Shown here piece after piece: positions 1 to 8,190 of a stretch of DNA of 64,000 nucleotides. The notes beneath the pieces were generated by a model, which saw only the letters and a program-made list of their open reading frames with translations, was not told the DNA's origin and made no database searches. Origin of the DNA: Aliiruegeria haliotis (GTDB lineage: Bacteria > Pseudomonadota > Alphaproteobacteria > Rhodobacterales > Rhodobacteraceae); NCBI RefSeq assembly GCF_003003255.1, contig NZ_PVTD01000009.1, positions 1 to 64,000 of the forward strand. Direction: 5' to 3'. The position numbers and the translations under genes are program-made. Within the stretch, counting starts at the first letter, position 1, and every line of letters begins with the position of its first letter.

Positions 1-382
1 ACACAGATGAGCCTAGGTGTTGCAGCCCGTCGCGCCCGCCCGCACCCACTTCGGTGCAGGTGGCGTGAAACGATGTGAACGGAAGGGCTCCTGTGAGTGA
101 GGGTCTGTTGCACCGTCCGGAGGTTGCCGGCGATGTGCCCACAGAAATGACTGCAAATGACCGCCGTGCGCCTTCTGCGCCGGCCATGGCCCGGAGCGGT
201 CGGGAAGGCCTGGCACAGGCTATTCAGAACGTCGGGTCCAACGTCGTTCTCGGCATCTCCATTTCCGAGGATCCCGCCCCGCGCTGCCGCCATTGCGGTG
301 GGCGGGAGTTTCGACAATGTCACTAAAGCTGGACAGACGATGTCCACGGGCGGCGAGGCGGGCACCGACGGGAGCAATTTGC
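1..382. other. Non-coding or eroded left edge
   Basis: I see no convincing gene in this stretch. Short open frames exist on both strands but none has a plausible ribosome site or family signature. A string at 101-114 resembles the outer end of IS5-type elements, but no matching partner end is visible. The last bases carry the ribosome binding site (GGAG at 371-374) of the gene that starts at 383. Confidence 0.5.
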
Positions 383-1369
383 ATGACTTCCGAATCCCGA
401 TACGATCAATGTACAGAATCCCAGACACCGATCGATTTGCTGGAAAGCAAAGGGTCCGTATTGGGTAGAGTTGCGATCTGTATCGCGACACTGATTGAAA
501 AGGACCCAAAATTGGAGCCTGTCCCCAAAAAGCCAAATGTACCTACACGCGAAGAGGCGTTGCTTAGGGTAAGGCGACTGAGTCGAAAGTTCAATTTTAC
601 CGCCGATATGGTCGGACTTGCCTCAGATTCACCTGAAAACCGGAATCGTATGCGCAACGCGTCGCTACTTGCGAAGCACAGGAGACTCACTTACGGCGAC
701 CAAAAGGGACAGGTTGATTTTCTGATCAACTCCCTCTTCAACTATGAGAAAAACGGGTTGCCCAGAGGCGGCTATTTCGTCGATCTGGCCTGTGCGGACG
801 GGGTCAGGATAAACAACAGCCTTTTCCTTGAACGCCATTTGGGGTGGAAGGGGCTTCTGTTCGAGCCAAATCCAAGATTCAGAAAGCGTATTGAGGCGCA
901 TCGGACAAGTCCGCTTGTGACACGCTGCGTTACCGATCGGATCGGATCGGTCGAGCAGTTTCGCATTGATAATGGCATGTTGGGTGGAATCGTTTCAGAC
1001 GCGACTGACAACAATCCTCGGTTCAGGGGTGAGGAATTGAAGGCCGCGGAGATCATTGAGGTTGAGACAACAACCCTGGCGCATGAGCTCGATCAAGCGG
1101 GGGCACCTTCCACGATTGATTTCTTGTCCCTTGACGTCGAAGGTGCCGAGTGGATCGTCATGCGGAAGTTTCCGTTCGACCGATACCAGTTCAAATTCAT
1201 GACGATAGAACGGCCGCCACCAGAGCTGGATCTTCTTCTGGACAAGCAAGGCTACCGGCAGGTTGCGCATATGAGATCCGATGTCATTTATGCGCATGAG
1301 ACCCAATTGCCCGATATCAACCTGAATCCCGCCTTGGATTTCGCCTTCACTCCACAATGCGAGGCGTAG
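383..1369 (+). CDS. FkbM-family SAM-dependent methyltransferase
   Basis: A probable O-methyltransferase of the FkbM family, which methylates sugars or polyketide hydroxyls; the substrate is unknown. The start at 383 is chosen because GGAG lies 8 bases upstream; an in-frame codon at 293 would add a poorly conserved leader. The SAM-binding loop is at about residues 133-140 (VDLACADG, with Cys and Ala where GxxxG is usual), and the FkbM hallmark SLDVEGAE lies around D251. It is about 328 residues, near full length for the family with an N-terminal extension. Its DNA is clearly less G+C rich than the genes after 8 kb, which suggests transfer. FkbM proteins often sit in surface polysaccharide clusters, but no glycosyltransferase lies next to it here. 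Confidence 0.75.
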   Translation: MTSESRYDQCTESQTPIDLLESKGSVLGRVAICIATLIEKDPKLEPVPKKPNVPTREEALLRVRRLSRKFNFTADMVGLASDSPENRNRMRNASLLAKHRRLTYGDQKGQVDFLINSLFNYEKNGLPRGGYFVDLACADGVRINNSLFLERHLGWKGLLFEPNPRFRKRIEAHRTSPLVTRCVTDRIGSVEQFRIDNGMLGGIVSDATDNNPRFRGEELKAAEIIEVETTTLAHELDQAGAPSTIDFLSLDVEGAEWIVMRKFPFDRYQFKFMTIERPPPELDLLLDKQGYRQVAHMRSDVIYAHETQLPDINLNPALDFAFTPQCEA

Positions 1370-1743
1370 TGTTCCTGGGGGCGCCGTCAGGGATCCTGCA
1401 CAACAATTCGGCCTTGCCCAAAACAGCTCGTTCAAGACTTGACCGCAAAAAACAGCTCAATGCCTTCGCCCAAGCCTGCACGAACGTCATTCGCCTACTG
1501 GCGCTGGCGTGCACTCTCTGCGGCCCGGGCAGATGGGACATGGGGAATAGACCGTGTGGCCTCTCTGGCCGCGATTTGACCGCCAAGGGTGCTTTGCCCA
1601 CTGGCGGTTGGTGGGGGCTGTGCCAGTCGAGGGCTGCGAGTGGAGGTCCCGGCACGGTGCAGGGCGGGAACCAGTGTTCGATCCGGTTGTGCCGCGTCCG
1701 TCGCGCTGCGGCGGGATCGCGGCGGCAGGGGTTCGGTCGCGGC
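1370..1743. other. Intergenic, no gene seen
   Basis: About 370 bases between the end of the methyltransferase gene and the convergent end of the enolase-superfamily gene. Open frames cross it only because stop codons are rare. No terminator with a T run, tRNA or repeat was recognised. Confidence 0.5.
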
Positions 1744-2847
1744 CTATTTGAGAAGCCGGTGGGACTCGCTCATGGCTTCGATGGCATCCCAGTCCCAATC
1801 GATGCCAAGCCCCGGCGTATCGGATGGATATGCCAGCCCGGCCTCCATCCGCATCGGCTCCCGGGTAATGAGATCGAGTTGCGGAATGTACTCCAGCCAG
1901 CGCGCATTCGGGATCGCGCAGACCAGAGAGACATGCAGTTCCATCAGAAAATGGGGACATACCAGAACGTTGTGCGCCTCAGCCAGATGCGCCACCTTGA
2001 GCCACGGGGTGATGCCACCGATCCTGGCAACATCGACCTGAACGATCGACGCCGCCCCGCTCACCAGGTAGTCCTTGAACTGCGACAGAGAATACATGCT
2101 CTCGCCAACGGCAATCGGAACCGACGAAGCTCGGGCAAGCTGCACGTGGCCGGCCACGTCGTCGGCGGGCAGGGGTTCCTCGAACCAGCCTATGTCCGTT
2201 TCTGCAAGGACGGGCAGGCGCCGAAGCGCCTCCGACAGGGAGAGGCCCTGATTGGCGTCGACCATGATTTCGAAATCCGGCCCGACCGCGTCGCGCACCG
2301 CTGACAGGCGCGCGGCGTCTTCGGAGACATGCTCCTTGCCAATCTTGATCTTTGCGCCGCGGAACCCGCGTTCCTGCATCTGGAGGGCATCGGAGACGAG
2401 GTCCGATGTCGCAATATGCAGCCAGCCGCCCTCGGTCGTATACAGCGGCACGTTCTCGCGATTGCCGCCTGCCGCCTTCCACAATGGCTGTCCGTTTTTA
2501 CGGCACCGCAGGTCCCAGAGCGCAGTGTCGATGGCTGCAAGCGCAAGCGACGTGATTGCACCCACCGAGGTTGCGTGGGTCAGAAACAGCAGCCTCCGCC
2601 AGATCGCGTCGATCCGGTCGGGATCCTGGCCAATCAAGGCGGGCGCGAGCGTGTTCTCCAGCAAGGCCATGATCGATGCGCCGCCGGTGCCGATCGTGTA
2701 GCTGTAGCCAGTTCCCTCGAATCCGTCACTGTCCCGGATCGTGACGATGGGGGTTTCCTGTCGTTCGAAGGACTGGATCGCATCGGACCTCCTGACCTTA
2801 GGGTCGAGGCCGACGACGCGCAGTTCGACGGATATGATCTTTGCCAT
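1744..2847 (-). CDS. Enolase-superfamily enzyme, mandelate racemase subgroup
   Basis: A 367-residue member of the mandelate racemase/muconate lactonizing enzyme family; members abstract a proton alpha to a carboxylate, mostly dehydrating or racemising sugar acids. The visible active site is complete: KxK (K166, K168), metal ligands D197, E223 and E249, and the D272/H299 dyad that defines the mandelate racemase subgroup. Both bases are present, so it should be active. Substrate cannot be read from the sequence; acid-sugar dehydratase is the most common activity of this subgroup. It stands alone, with no sugar transporter or regulator beside it. A weak GGA-type ribosome site precedes the ATG at 2847. 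Confidence 0.85.
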   Translation of the reverse strand: MAKIISVELRVVGLDPKVRRSDAIQSFERQETPIVTIRDSDGFEGTGYSYTIGTGGASIMALLENTLAPALIGQDPDRIDAIWRRLLFLTHATSVGAITSLALAAIDTALWDLRCRKNGQPLWKAAGGNRENVPLYTTEGGWLHIATSDLVSDALQMQERGFRGAKIKIGKEHVSEDAARLSAVRDAVGPDFEIMVDANQGLSLSEALRRLPVLAETDIGWFEEPLPADDVAGHVQLARASSVPIAVGESMYSLSQFKDYLVSGAASIVQVDVARIGGITPWLKVAHLAEAHNVLVCPHFLMELHVSLVCAIPNARWLEYIPQLDLITREPMRMEAGLAYPSDTPGLGIDWDWDAIEAMSESHRLLK

Positions 2848-3234
2848 GGGACATCCTAACTGATGATGGAGAGCAACCTGTCGTTGCCACCTCTCCCGCG
2901 CCGGGCGATCCGGGAGAGCGGTGCCAACCTGCGTCCATAGCGCCTGCCATGCAAGGGATGTGCCTGTACTGAAATGTCGCAGCGGCGGGGTCCAGTCATC
3001 AGGACTGGGGCAGGGGCGCGTGTCGCGGTCGCAGCTTTATCGGGAGTATGTGGTGTCGCCCGGAGCTGCTCGACCGACGGTTGTCCTGCGCGGTGTTGGC
3101 CGGGCGCTCTGGACAGCGAGTACGTCCGTCGACAGGGCTATTGAGGGGTGGCCTGCGCAGCATGGGGAGCAAGTGGCCGTTACACCTTTTCGCGCTTGCC
3201 TGGCGTTCGCCCAGCCGCTACGGGCGGCGGTCGA
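2848..3234. other. Intergenic, no gene seen
   Basis: About 390 bases between the 5' end of the enolase-superfamily gene and the 3' end of the next minus-strand gene. It holds a small hairpin (6-bp arms at 2992-2997 and 3003-3008) without a T run. It should carry the promoter of the enolase-superfamily gene, but no clear -35/-10 pair was recognised. Confidence 0.4.
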
Positions 3235-4854
3235 TCAGTCCCTTGTTTGGAACAACCGGTAAAGCACGGCTGCGTTGCGCGGATCGGCCAGACAGATTTG
3301 CCGTATCCGGTCCAACATGAAGTCGAACCAGAGCGCACGGGCTTCATCAAGGTTGGTACAGGACGCCAGTTCAGGACCTGTCTCGCAGTCACAGACTATC
3401 TGCGCCTCGTTCCAATACGTGGCAATCCAGACCACCGGAATTCGATACTTCAGGGCCAGTTGCGGTATGCTGTCGGGCAGTCGGAACGTTGCACCGCGAT
3501 GGGAATACGGCACCAACGCGCTGCCACGACGTCCATCACCGGCCAGCCCAACGATGTGGTTTTCGTTGATCAACCTGATGATCGTGCGTGCAGTATGTGT
3601 CGCGCTCGCGTCTCTCCGAATTGGGGTCAGCCGGTCGCCACCTTCCAAGACCTCTCGAAGGACCGGGTCGCCCCCGACGATCGATACCGGCACGTCCTGC
3701 ATATGGAGATGTGCCAGTGTACCCATAAGGAATCCAGAATGGACGGTTGCCATGATCGCCGCGCGCCCCTCGGCGTCGAGCTTCCGCAATTCGGACAGGT
3801 CGGCTGGACGGATGGAACGTTGAAGTACTTCCCACGCGCCGGGTACTGCGGCGAGCCAGGAGCCCATTTCCGCGTGCTCCTCTTGCCCGCGACGGGCCTC
3901 GCGCAACCAGATCTCGCGCTGCCCATTCGGCACGTCAAGCCAATCCATGATCGGTTCCGCATTCGGAAAGCTTTGGTCGGCACCCCTTTTGCCCGGCGCA
4001 TCATCTTGCCGAACCCGATCCCGGGGTGCAGTTCGGCCACGAAAGGCTGCGATCAGGTTGAGGCCTTCTTGCTCGTAACCCTCGCGCATCAGCAGCTTTG
4101 CAACGTAGTGGGCCGTCTCGTTCGATCCGATGCCACAGATAAGCTCGGGCAGGATGGACAGGAGAATGGCTCGGTCTTCCGGGCCTTCCAGTACCACGAA
4201 GCATGCTCTTAGTAGCCGGTTTGTGTGGCTGCCGGTGATGCGTGTGATCGCGGGAAGGTGCTTCAGCAAGACCGCAGTTTGGTGTGCCCGAAAACAGGTT
4301 GCTAGAAATCGGGTCCAGGCGGCGTGGAATACAGCCGGGCCGGGGGGCATGGACTCGATCAGGGTGCCAGCCTTCCCGAACTCTCCCTGGGCGGCCAATG
4401 CTGCAACCGAGTTCGCCGCGATCACGGGATCATCGGGGAAGAGTGCCCGGGCGCGGTCAACGATTCCCAGGGCCGTGGCGCGGTCGGTCTCCGCATCAAT
4501 CGTGGCGGTCCATAGGCGAGCATCGGAGAGTGTCGACAGGATCTGGTCCGGAGGGCAGCCCGCGCCGCCAAGAGTAGCGTAGGCGTTTTGAGGCTGCCCC
4601 GCATCGAGGTAGGCTCTGATCAGCATGCGCCTGTTGGCCGGCGAAAGGTCTCGCTTGTCGGCTTCGGTTCGGAGTAGTCGGATCGCCTCTTCGGGTGTGC
4701 CGGATGCGATGCTAACCCGTGCCTGCAGCGAACGCCGCCGGGCATCGGGCAACGCTTCCCCCGCCGCGTCGAGTCTGCATTGGGCAAGGCCCGGGTCGCC
4801 GTCGCGGATCGCCTGAATGATCGGATCCGCGACATTGCTCGGGCGGTTGCTCAC
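3235..4854 (-). CDS. Helical-repeat protein with LpxL/HtrB-like acyltransferase domain
   Basis: A two-part protein of 539 residues. Roughly the first 300 residues are Ala/Leu-rich helical repeats of TPR type. The C-terminal part (about 330-539) resembles the lysophospholipid/lipid A acyltransferase fold: a conserved-looking His (H372, in ATVHSGF), then D440 followed by RRG and a hydrophobic run typical of the LpxL substrate pocket. The acid five residues after the catalytic His is missing (Met instead), so the usual HX4D/E motif is incomplete. No membrane anchor is visible. The GTG start at 4854 overlaps the stop of the upstream ligase gene (GTGA), so the two are co-translated. It could use an acyl group activated by the ligase, or be a catalytically dead scaffold. 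Confidence 0.6.
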   Translation of the reverse strand: MSNRPSNVADPIIQAIRDGDPGLAQCRLDAAGEALPDARRRSLQARVSIASGTPEEAIRLLRTEADKRDLSPANRRMLIRAYLDAGQPQNAYATLGGAGCPPDQILSTLSDARLWTATIDAETDRATALGIVDRARALFPDDPVIAANSVAALAAQGEFGKAGTLIESMPPGPAVFHAAWTRFLATCFRAHQTAVLLKHLPAITRITGSHTNRLLRACFVVLEGPEDRAILLSILPELICGIGSNETAHYVAKLLMREGYEQEGLNLIAAFRGRTAPRDRVRQDDAPGKRGADQSFPNAEPIMDWLDVPNGQREIWLREARRGQEEHAEMGSWLAAVPGAWEVLQRSIRPADLSELRKLDAEGRAAIMATVHSGFLMGTLAHLHMQDVPVSIVGGDPVLREVLEGGDRLTPIRRDASATHTARTIIRLINENHIVGLAGDGRRGSALVPYSHRGATFRLPDSIPQLALKYRIPVVWIATYWNEAQIVCDCETGPELASCTNLDEARALWFDFMLDRIRQICLADPRNAAVLYRLFQTRD

Positions 4855-6338
4855 GACGTTCCCTGGGCTGCACCAGAAAGCTGGGCTTTGGCGATCTTGC
4901 CCGTTGCCGTCATCGGCATCACGTCTATCGCAACAAGTTTTCGCGGCAGCTTCCAGGAAATCAGACGTTCCTTGCACCAAGACCTGAGTTCGGAAAGGTC
5001 GGCCTCATTCGGTCCCCGGCGCGTGAAGTAGGCCACGACCACTTCGTCCAGACCTTCATGAGGTGCGCCGACAACCGCTGCCTCACCCACGGCAGGATGT
5101 GCCGCCAGTACAGCCTCGACCTCTGAAGGATAGACGGTGTGGCCGGCGGTTTTTATGATCTCCTTTGCGCGATCAATCAGCTCAAGATGCCCGTTGTCGT
5201 CCAATCGGCCGATATCGCCAGTTCGGAACCACCCTTCGTGGAAGGCCTGCGTGTTCGCGTCTTCGTTCATCCAGTATCCCGGCGTCACCACCGGGCCACG
5301 GACGAGGATTTCACCAGGCTCGCCAGGAGCAACCGGGACCATCGCCTCGTTGACGATCCGTGCCTCAATACCTTGGGCGATCTGGCCGACATAGCCACCC
5401 CGAAAGGCCGTCCGGTCAAGTGCCATGGCGAGCGGGACAGCTTCGGTCATGGCATATCCGGTCATGACCTCACATCCGAAAGTGGCGGCGAACGTGTCGG
5501 CGAGTGCCGGGTCGAGCTTCGTGCCGGCCAGCAAGACGCGCCGGAGGCTTTGGGGCCGGTGGTCCGACTTGCCAACAGCACCGAGCAGCATTCTGCCGAT
5601 CATTGGAATCCCTGCCAGAAAAGTCACCTGGTCCCGCTCAATTGCTTCAAGAATAGCGTCAGGACGCGGGGCAGCCGGAATCGACAGCGTCGCCCGCGCA
5701 CGGAGCGCGACGGCGATCAGAGAAACGCCATAGATATTCGAGATCGGAGCGGCCATGAGCAACGTATCACTCCGGTCGACCCGGAAGAAATCCACAACCA
5801 GCTCTTCGGCCATGGATTGAAGATTTCCCAGGGTGATCATGACGGCCTTGGGGGCACCGGTTGTCCCGGACGTATAGAGCAGCGCTGCGATGTCGTCGGA
5901 GTCCTGAGGAGCGACACGAAACTCGGATCCTGTGTCGTCCGGGACGTCCTCGGCAGTGCCAATCATGATGATGTCCGTCGCTGCCGGGCGCTCCAGTAAA
6001 CCGTCCCGATCGGCAATGACCGCCTTGGCGGAGCTGCTTTGCAGGATCTGGCCAATGGCGGCCTGCGGCGCCATCGGATGCAGAGGAACCGCGCAATAGG
6101 GCGTCATCAGCGTGGCGAGAAATGCGATGGTAGCCTCAGCGGGAGATTGGCACAGGATTGCCACCCTGTCTCCGTTATCCAATCCTGCGCGCTCAAGCCT
6201 GCGGGCTATGCCATGCGCGCGACGAAGCGCTGCCGACCGAGTCATGCGTCCTGTCGGCGTGCTGATCAGATCCGACCCTTCCTCGTCATTCAGATCGTCG
6301 AGTATCGAGTTGGTGGATCGCAGCTGCGGTTTTTTCAT
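4851..6338 (-). CDS. Class I adenylate-forming acyl/aryl ligase (AMP-binding)
   Basis: A 495-residue ANL-superfamily enzyme that activates a carboxylic acid as the acyl-adenylate, normally passing it to CoA or a carrier thiol. Visible motifs are the P-loop YTSGTTGAPKA (A3), the hinge region FRTGDIGRLDDNGHLELIDR (A7-A8), and the C-terminal catalytic Lys in TATGKIAK (A10). It is somewhat short for long-chain acyl-CoA synthetases, closer to aryl-CoA or stand-alone adenylation proteins. No carrier domain is attached and none is encoded beside it. A GGAAG site precedes the ATG. It is first in a two-gene unit with the acyltransferase-like gene, which suggests that its product is transferred by that partner. 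The substrate cannot be deduced. Confidence 0.85.
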   Translation of the reverse strand: MKKPQLRSTNSILDDLNDEEGSDLISTPTGRMTRSAALRRAHGIARRLERAGLDNGDRVAILCQSPAEATIAFLATLMTPYCAVPLHPMAPQAAIGQILQSSSAKAVIADRDGLLERPAATDIIMIGTAEDVPDDTGSEFRVAPQDSDDIAALLYTSGTTGAPKAVMITLGNLQSMAEELVVDFFRVDRSDTLLMAAPISNIYGVSLIAVALRARATLSIPAAPRPDAILEAIERDQVTFLAGIPMIGRMLLGAVGKSDHRPQSLRRVLLAGTKLDPALADTFAATFGCEVMTGYAMTEAVPLAMALDRTAFRGGYVGQIAQGIEARIVNEAMVPVAPGEPGEILVRGPVVTPGYWMNEDANTQAFHEGWFRTGDIGRLDDNGHLELIDRAKEIIKTAGHTVYPSEVEAVLAAHPAVGEAAVVGAPHEGLDEVVVAYFTRRGPNEADLSELRSWCKERLISWKLPRKLVAIDVMPMTATGKIAKAQLSGAAQGTS

Positions 6339-6663
6339 TTTGCTTCCGTTCTCGCGCCATTGGTTAACGACGAGTCATTGCTGACCGATTGACAGGGGAA
6401 GTCAACCGCTTGCGTGAACAGTAAATGTGAACAGCCAGGAACCAGCCGGGTTTCATCCTTGTCGGAACGGAAACCGGAGGTGGGCTTTCCCGCCTTTGAT
6501 ACTGGTTGCGCCGTGCTCTTTGTCGCCCGAGCAACGTGCGAGTATATGCTCATTTGCCAGAAGTGATTGTGTCGTCGCGCCAGCGGTCGTTCTCCAGTCC
6601 ACCGCTTGAGACGGCTCTGCGACCCTATCGTTCACGCAATTCGGGGGTGCTGGGCGGACATAT
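6339..6663. other. Intergenic between ligase gene and IS element
   Basis: About 325 bases holding the 5' region of the ligase gene and the left flank of the IS5-type element. No coding signature was recognised on either strand. Confidence 0.4.
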
Positions 6664-6681
6664 GTTGCACAAATCAGCTGA
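6664..6681 (+). repeat. Left inner inverted repeat of the IS5-type element
   Basis: GTTGCACAAATCAGCTGA pairs with the reverse complement of 7722-7739 with two mismatches. The six outermost bases expected from the right end (GGCTCT) are not conserved here. Confidence 0.75.
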
Positions 6682-6721
6682 AGGGATTCATGTTGCGAAT
6701 CCAAGGTGGTAGCTTAGCTGC

Positions 6722-7691
6722 ATGAGCAGTTGGAGACCTACGTCCTACACGACCAGAAACTGGCGGGACTACAACAACGCCCTGAAGCCGCGCGGTTCAC
6801 TGACGATTTGCTTTGATCCCGACATTGCTTGGGAAGCCACACCCACAGGCAAGCGTGGCCGGCAGAAGACCTACAGCGATACGGCGGTGCAAACGTGCCT
6901 GACGATGAAGGTGTTGTTCGGGATGGCGCTACGCCAGACGACCGGGTTCGTCGAAAGCCTGTTGCGACTGATCGGGCTTGATTGGTCAGTGCCGAATTAC
7001 AGCACGTTGAGCCGCCGCCAGAAAGCTCTGGGCGTGAACATCCCGTATCGCGGTTCGAAGGGTGCTCTGCATCTCCTGATCGACAGCACCGGGATCAAGG
7101 AAGAGGGTGAAGGTGAGTGGAATGCACGCAAGCACGGCGGCCCCAAACGCCGCATATGGCGCCAGATTCACCTGGGGATTGACGAGGAAACGCTGGAAGT
7201 CCGAGCTGTCGAAGTCACTGGCAGCAACGTGGGCGATGCGCCCATGCTGCCAGATCTGCTCGATCAGATTCCTGCGGACCAGTAGGTCGGCAGCGTCACT
7301 GCCGACGGGGCATACGACACCCGAAAGTGCCATGACGCCATCCACTGCCCGGCAGTGCATGCTTGCATGCACGAGAGGGGCGGACCGGGGTGCTGACGGG
7401 GTCATTCCGCCGCGAAAAAACGCTCGGTTCTGGAAGCCAACAACCGCCGGGGCGATAGCTCGAAACGAAGCCCTTCGCGCGGCCAAATTCCTTGGGCGGG
7501 CAATCTGGCGACGGTGGAGCGGATATCATCGAAGAAGCCGCGTCGAAACAAAGATGCACTGCGTGAAACTGCTGGGCCAACGCCTCATGTCGAGGGATTT
7601 CGACCGACAAGTCGCTGAACTCCAGGTCCGGATCGCCGTGCTCAACGGCTACACTGCTCTCGGCATACCTGTCACAGAGGCCGTGGGATAA
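6722..7691 (+). pseudogene. IS5-family transposase, inactivated
   Basis: The frame from 6722 gives a typical IS5-type N-terminal half, including the IDSTG motif of the DDE fold and the KHGGPKRRIWR region. It stops at a TAG at 7283-7285, where relatives carry a Glu codon after Gln. The frame then resumes (TADGAYDTRKCHDAI) until a 37-base insertion at 7343-7379 shifts it by one. The remainder is readable in the next frame from 7380 to 7691 (ADRGADGVIPPRKNA... to GIPVTEAVG), including the C-terminal catalytic region. One nonsense mutation and one insertion therefore separate it from an intact gene. The rest is well preserved, so inactivation may be fairly recent. Confidence 0.9.
7343..7379. repeat. 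37-base palindrome-rich insertion inside the dead transposase
   Basis: Compared with the expected protein, 37 extra bases separate DAI from ADRGAD. The insert holds two adjacent palindromes: CACTGCC-C-GGCAGTG (7343-7357) and GTGCATGC-TT-GCATGCAC (7355-7372). They overlap by a few bases. Its origin is unknown; it is too short for a known IS. Confidence 0.6.
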
Positions 7692-7721
7692 GTCCGTCCG
7701 GGGAAAGGGGAACTCCGAACA

Positions 7722-7745
7722 TCAGCCGAGTTGTGCAACAGAGCC
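7722..7745 (-). repeat. Right inverted repeat of the IS5-type element
   Basis: Reading inward on the minus strand this end begins GGCTCTGTTGCACAACTC, the usual form of this IS group. It is the better preserved of the two ends. Confidence 0.75.
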
Positions 7746-8067
7746 GGTTGTTGGTGTCAAAGTGGAGCAGTTGTATGTCAACGACAGCGGTGTCTTTGAC
7801 TTGAACGATTTTGTCCCAATCCATAGTGACCTCAGCACTCCTAAACTTCCTAAGCGCAGAGCGTGCAGGGAGATTTTTCCTAAACTTGCAACGATTTCTT
7901 AAACAATTGCCAGCGAAACCTTCGGTCGAGTTGATCTGGCGCGGGACAAGATTGTCGCGTCACAGACCATCATGAGTTCAACCGTTTCCTTGCGCCCCAT
8001 TTGCGCCCGGCAGCGACTGAACGCCGAAGGCGCGCTCGCCAAATACTTGCTAACTCTTTGGAAGATT
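7746..8067. other. Intergenic, with a possible gene-end fragment
   Basis: Between the IS right end and the tRNA-Asn 3' end. A plus-strand frame runs open from 7750 to a TAA at 7900-7902, about 50 codons of A+T-richer sequence, and could be the 3' end of a gene cut by the IS, but no family was recognised. The rest shows nothing. No second copy of the tRNA 3' end was noticed here. Confidence 0.3.
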
Positions 8068-8142
8068 TGGCTCCGGCGGTAGGGATCGAACCTACGACCA
8101 ATTGATTAACAGTCAACTGCTCTACCGCTGAGCTACGCCGGA
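8068..8142 (-). tRNA. tRNA-Asn (GTT)
   Basis: A complete cloverleaf on the minus strand. The acceptor TCCGGCG pairs with CGCCGGA, the anticodon loop is CTGTTAA with anticodon GTT, the T arm is GGTTCGATCC, and CCA is encoded (8068-8070). The 3' end faces the accessory block to the left, the usual orientation when a tRNA 3' end serves as an integration site. Confidence 0.97.
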
Positions 8143-8190
8143 ACACGGGGCGCGTATAGCAATGCGGTTTGGGGGCGTCCAGAGGGTTTT

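Larger units (their letters stand above)
6664..7745 (+). mobile_element. Degenerate IS5-family insertion sequence
   Basis: An IS of about 1.08 kb with imperfect terminal inverted repeats, inner 18 bases at 6664-6681 and 7722-7739 (16 of 18 matching). The right end continues as ACAGAGCC to 7745; the outer left end has diverged, so the exact left boundary and target duplication cannot be fixed. It encodes one IS5-type DDE transposase that is broken twice. The element can no longer move by itself. It lies about 320 bases from a tRNA-Asn gene. Confidence 0.85.

Noticed and set aside
101-114. A string resembling the GGCTCTGTTGCAC end of IS5-type elements
   Set aside because: No partner end or transposase fragment is visible nearby, so chance similarity cannot be excluded.
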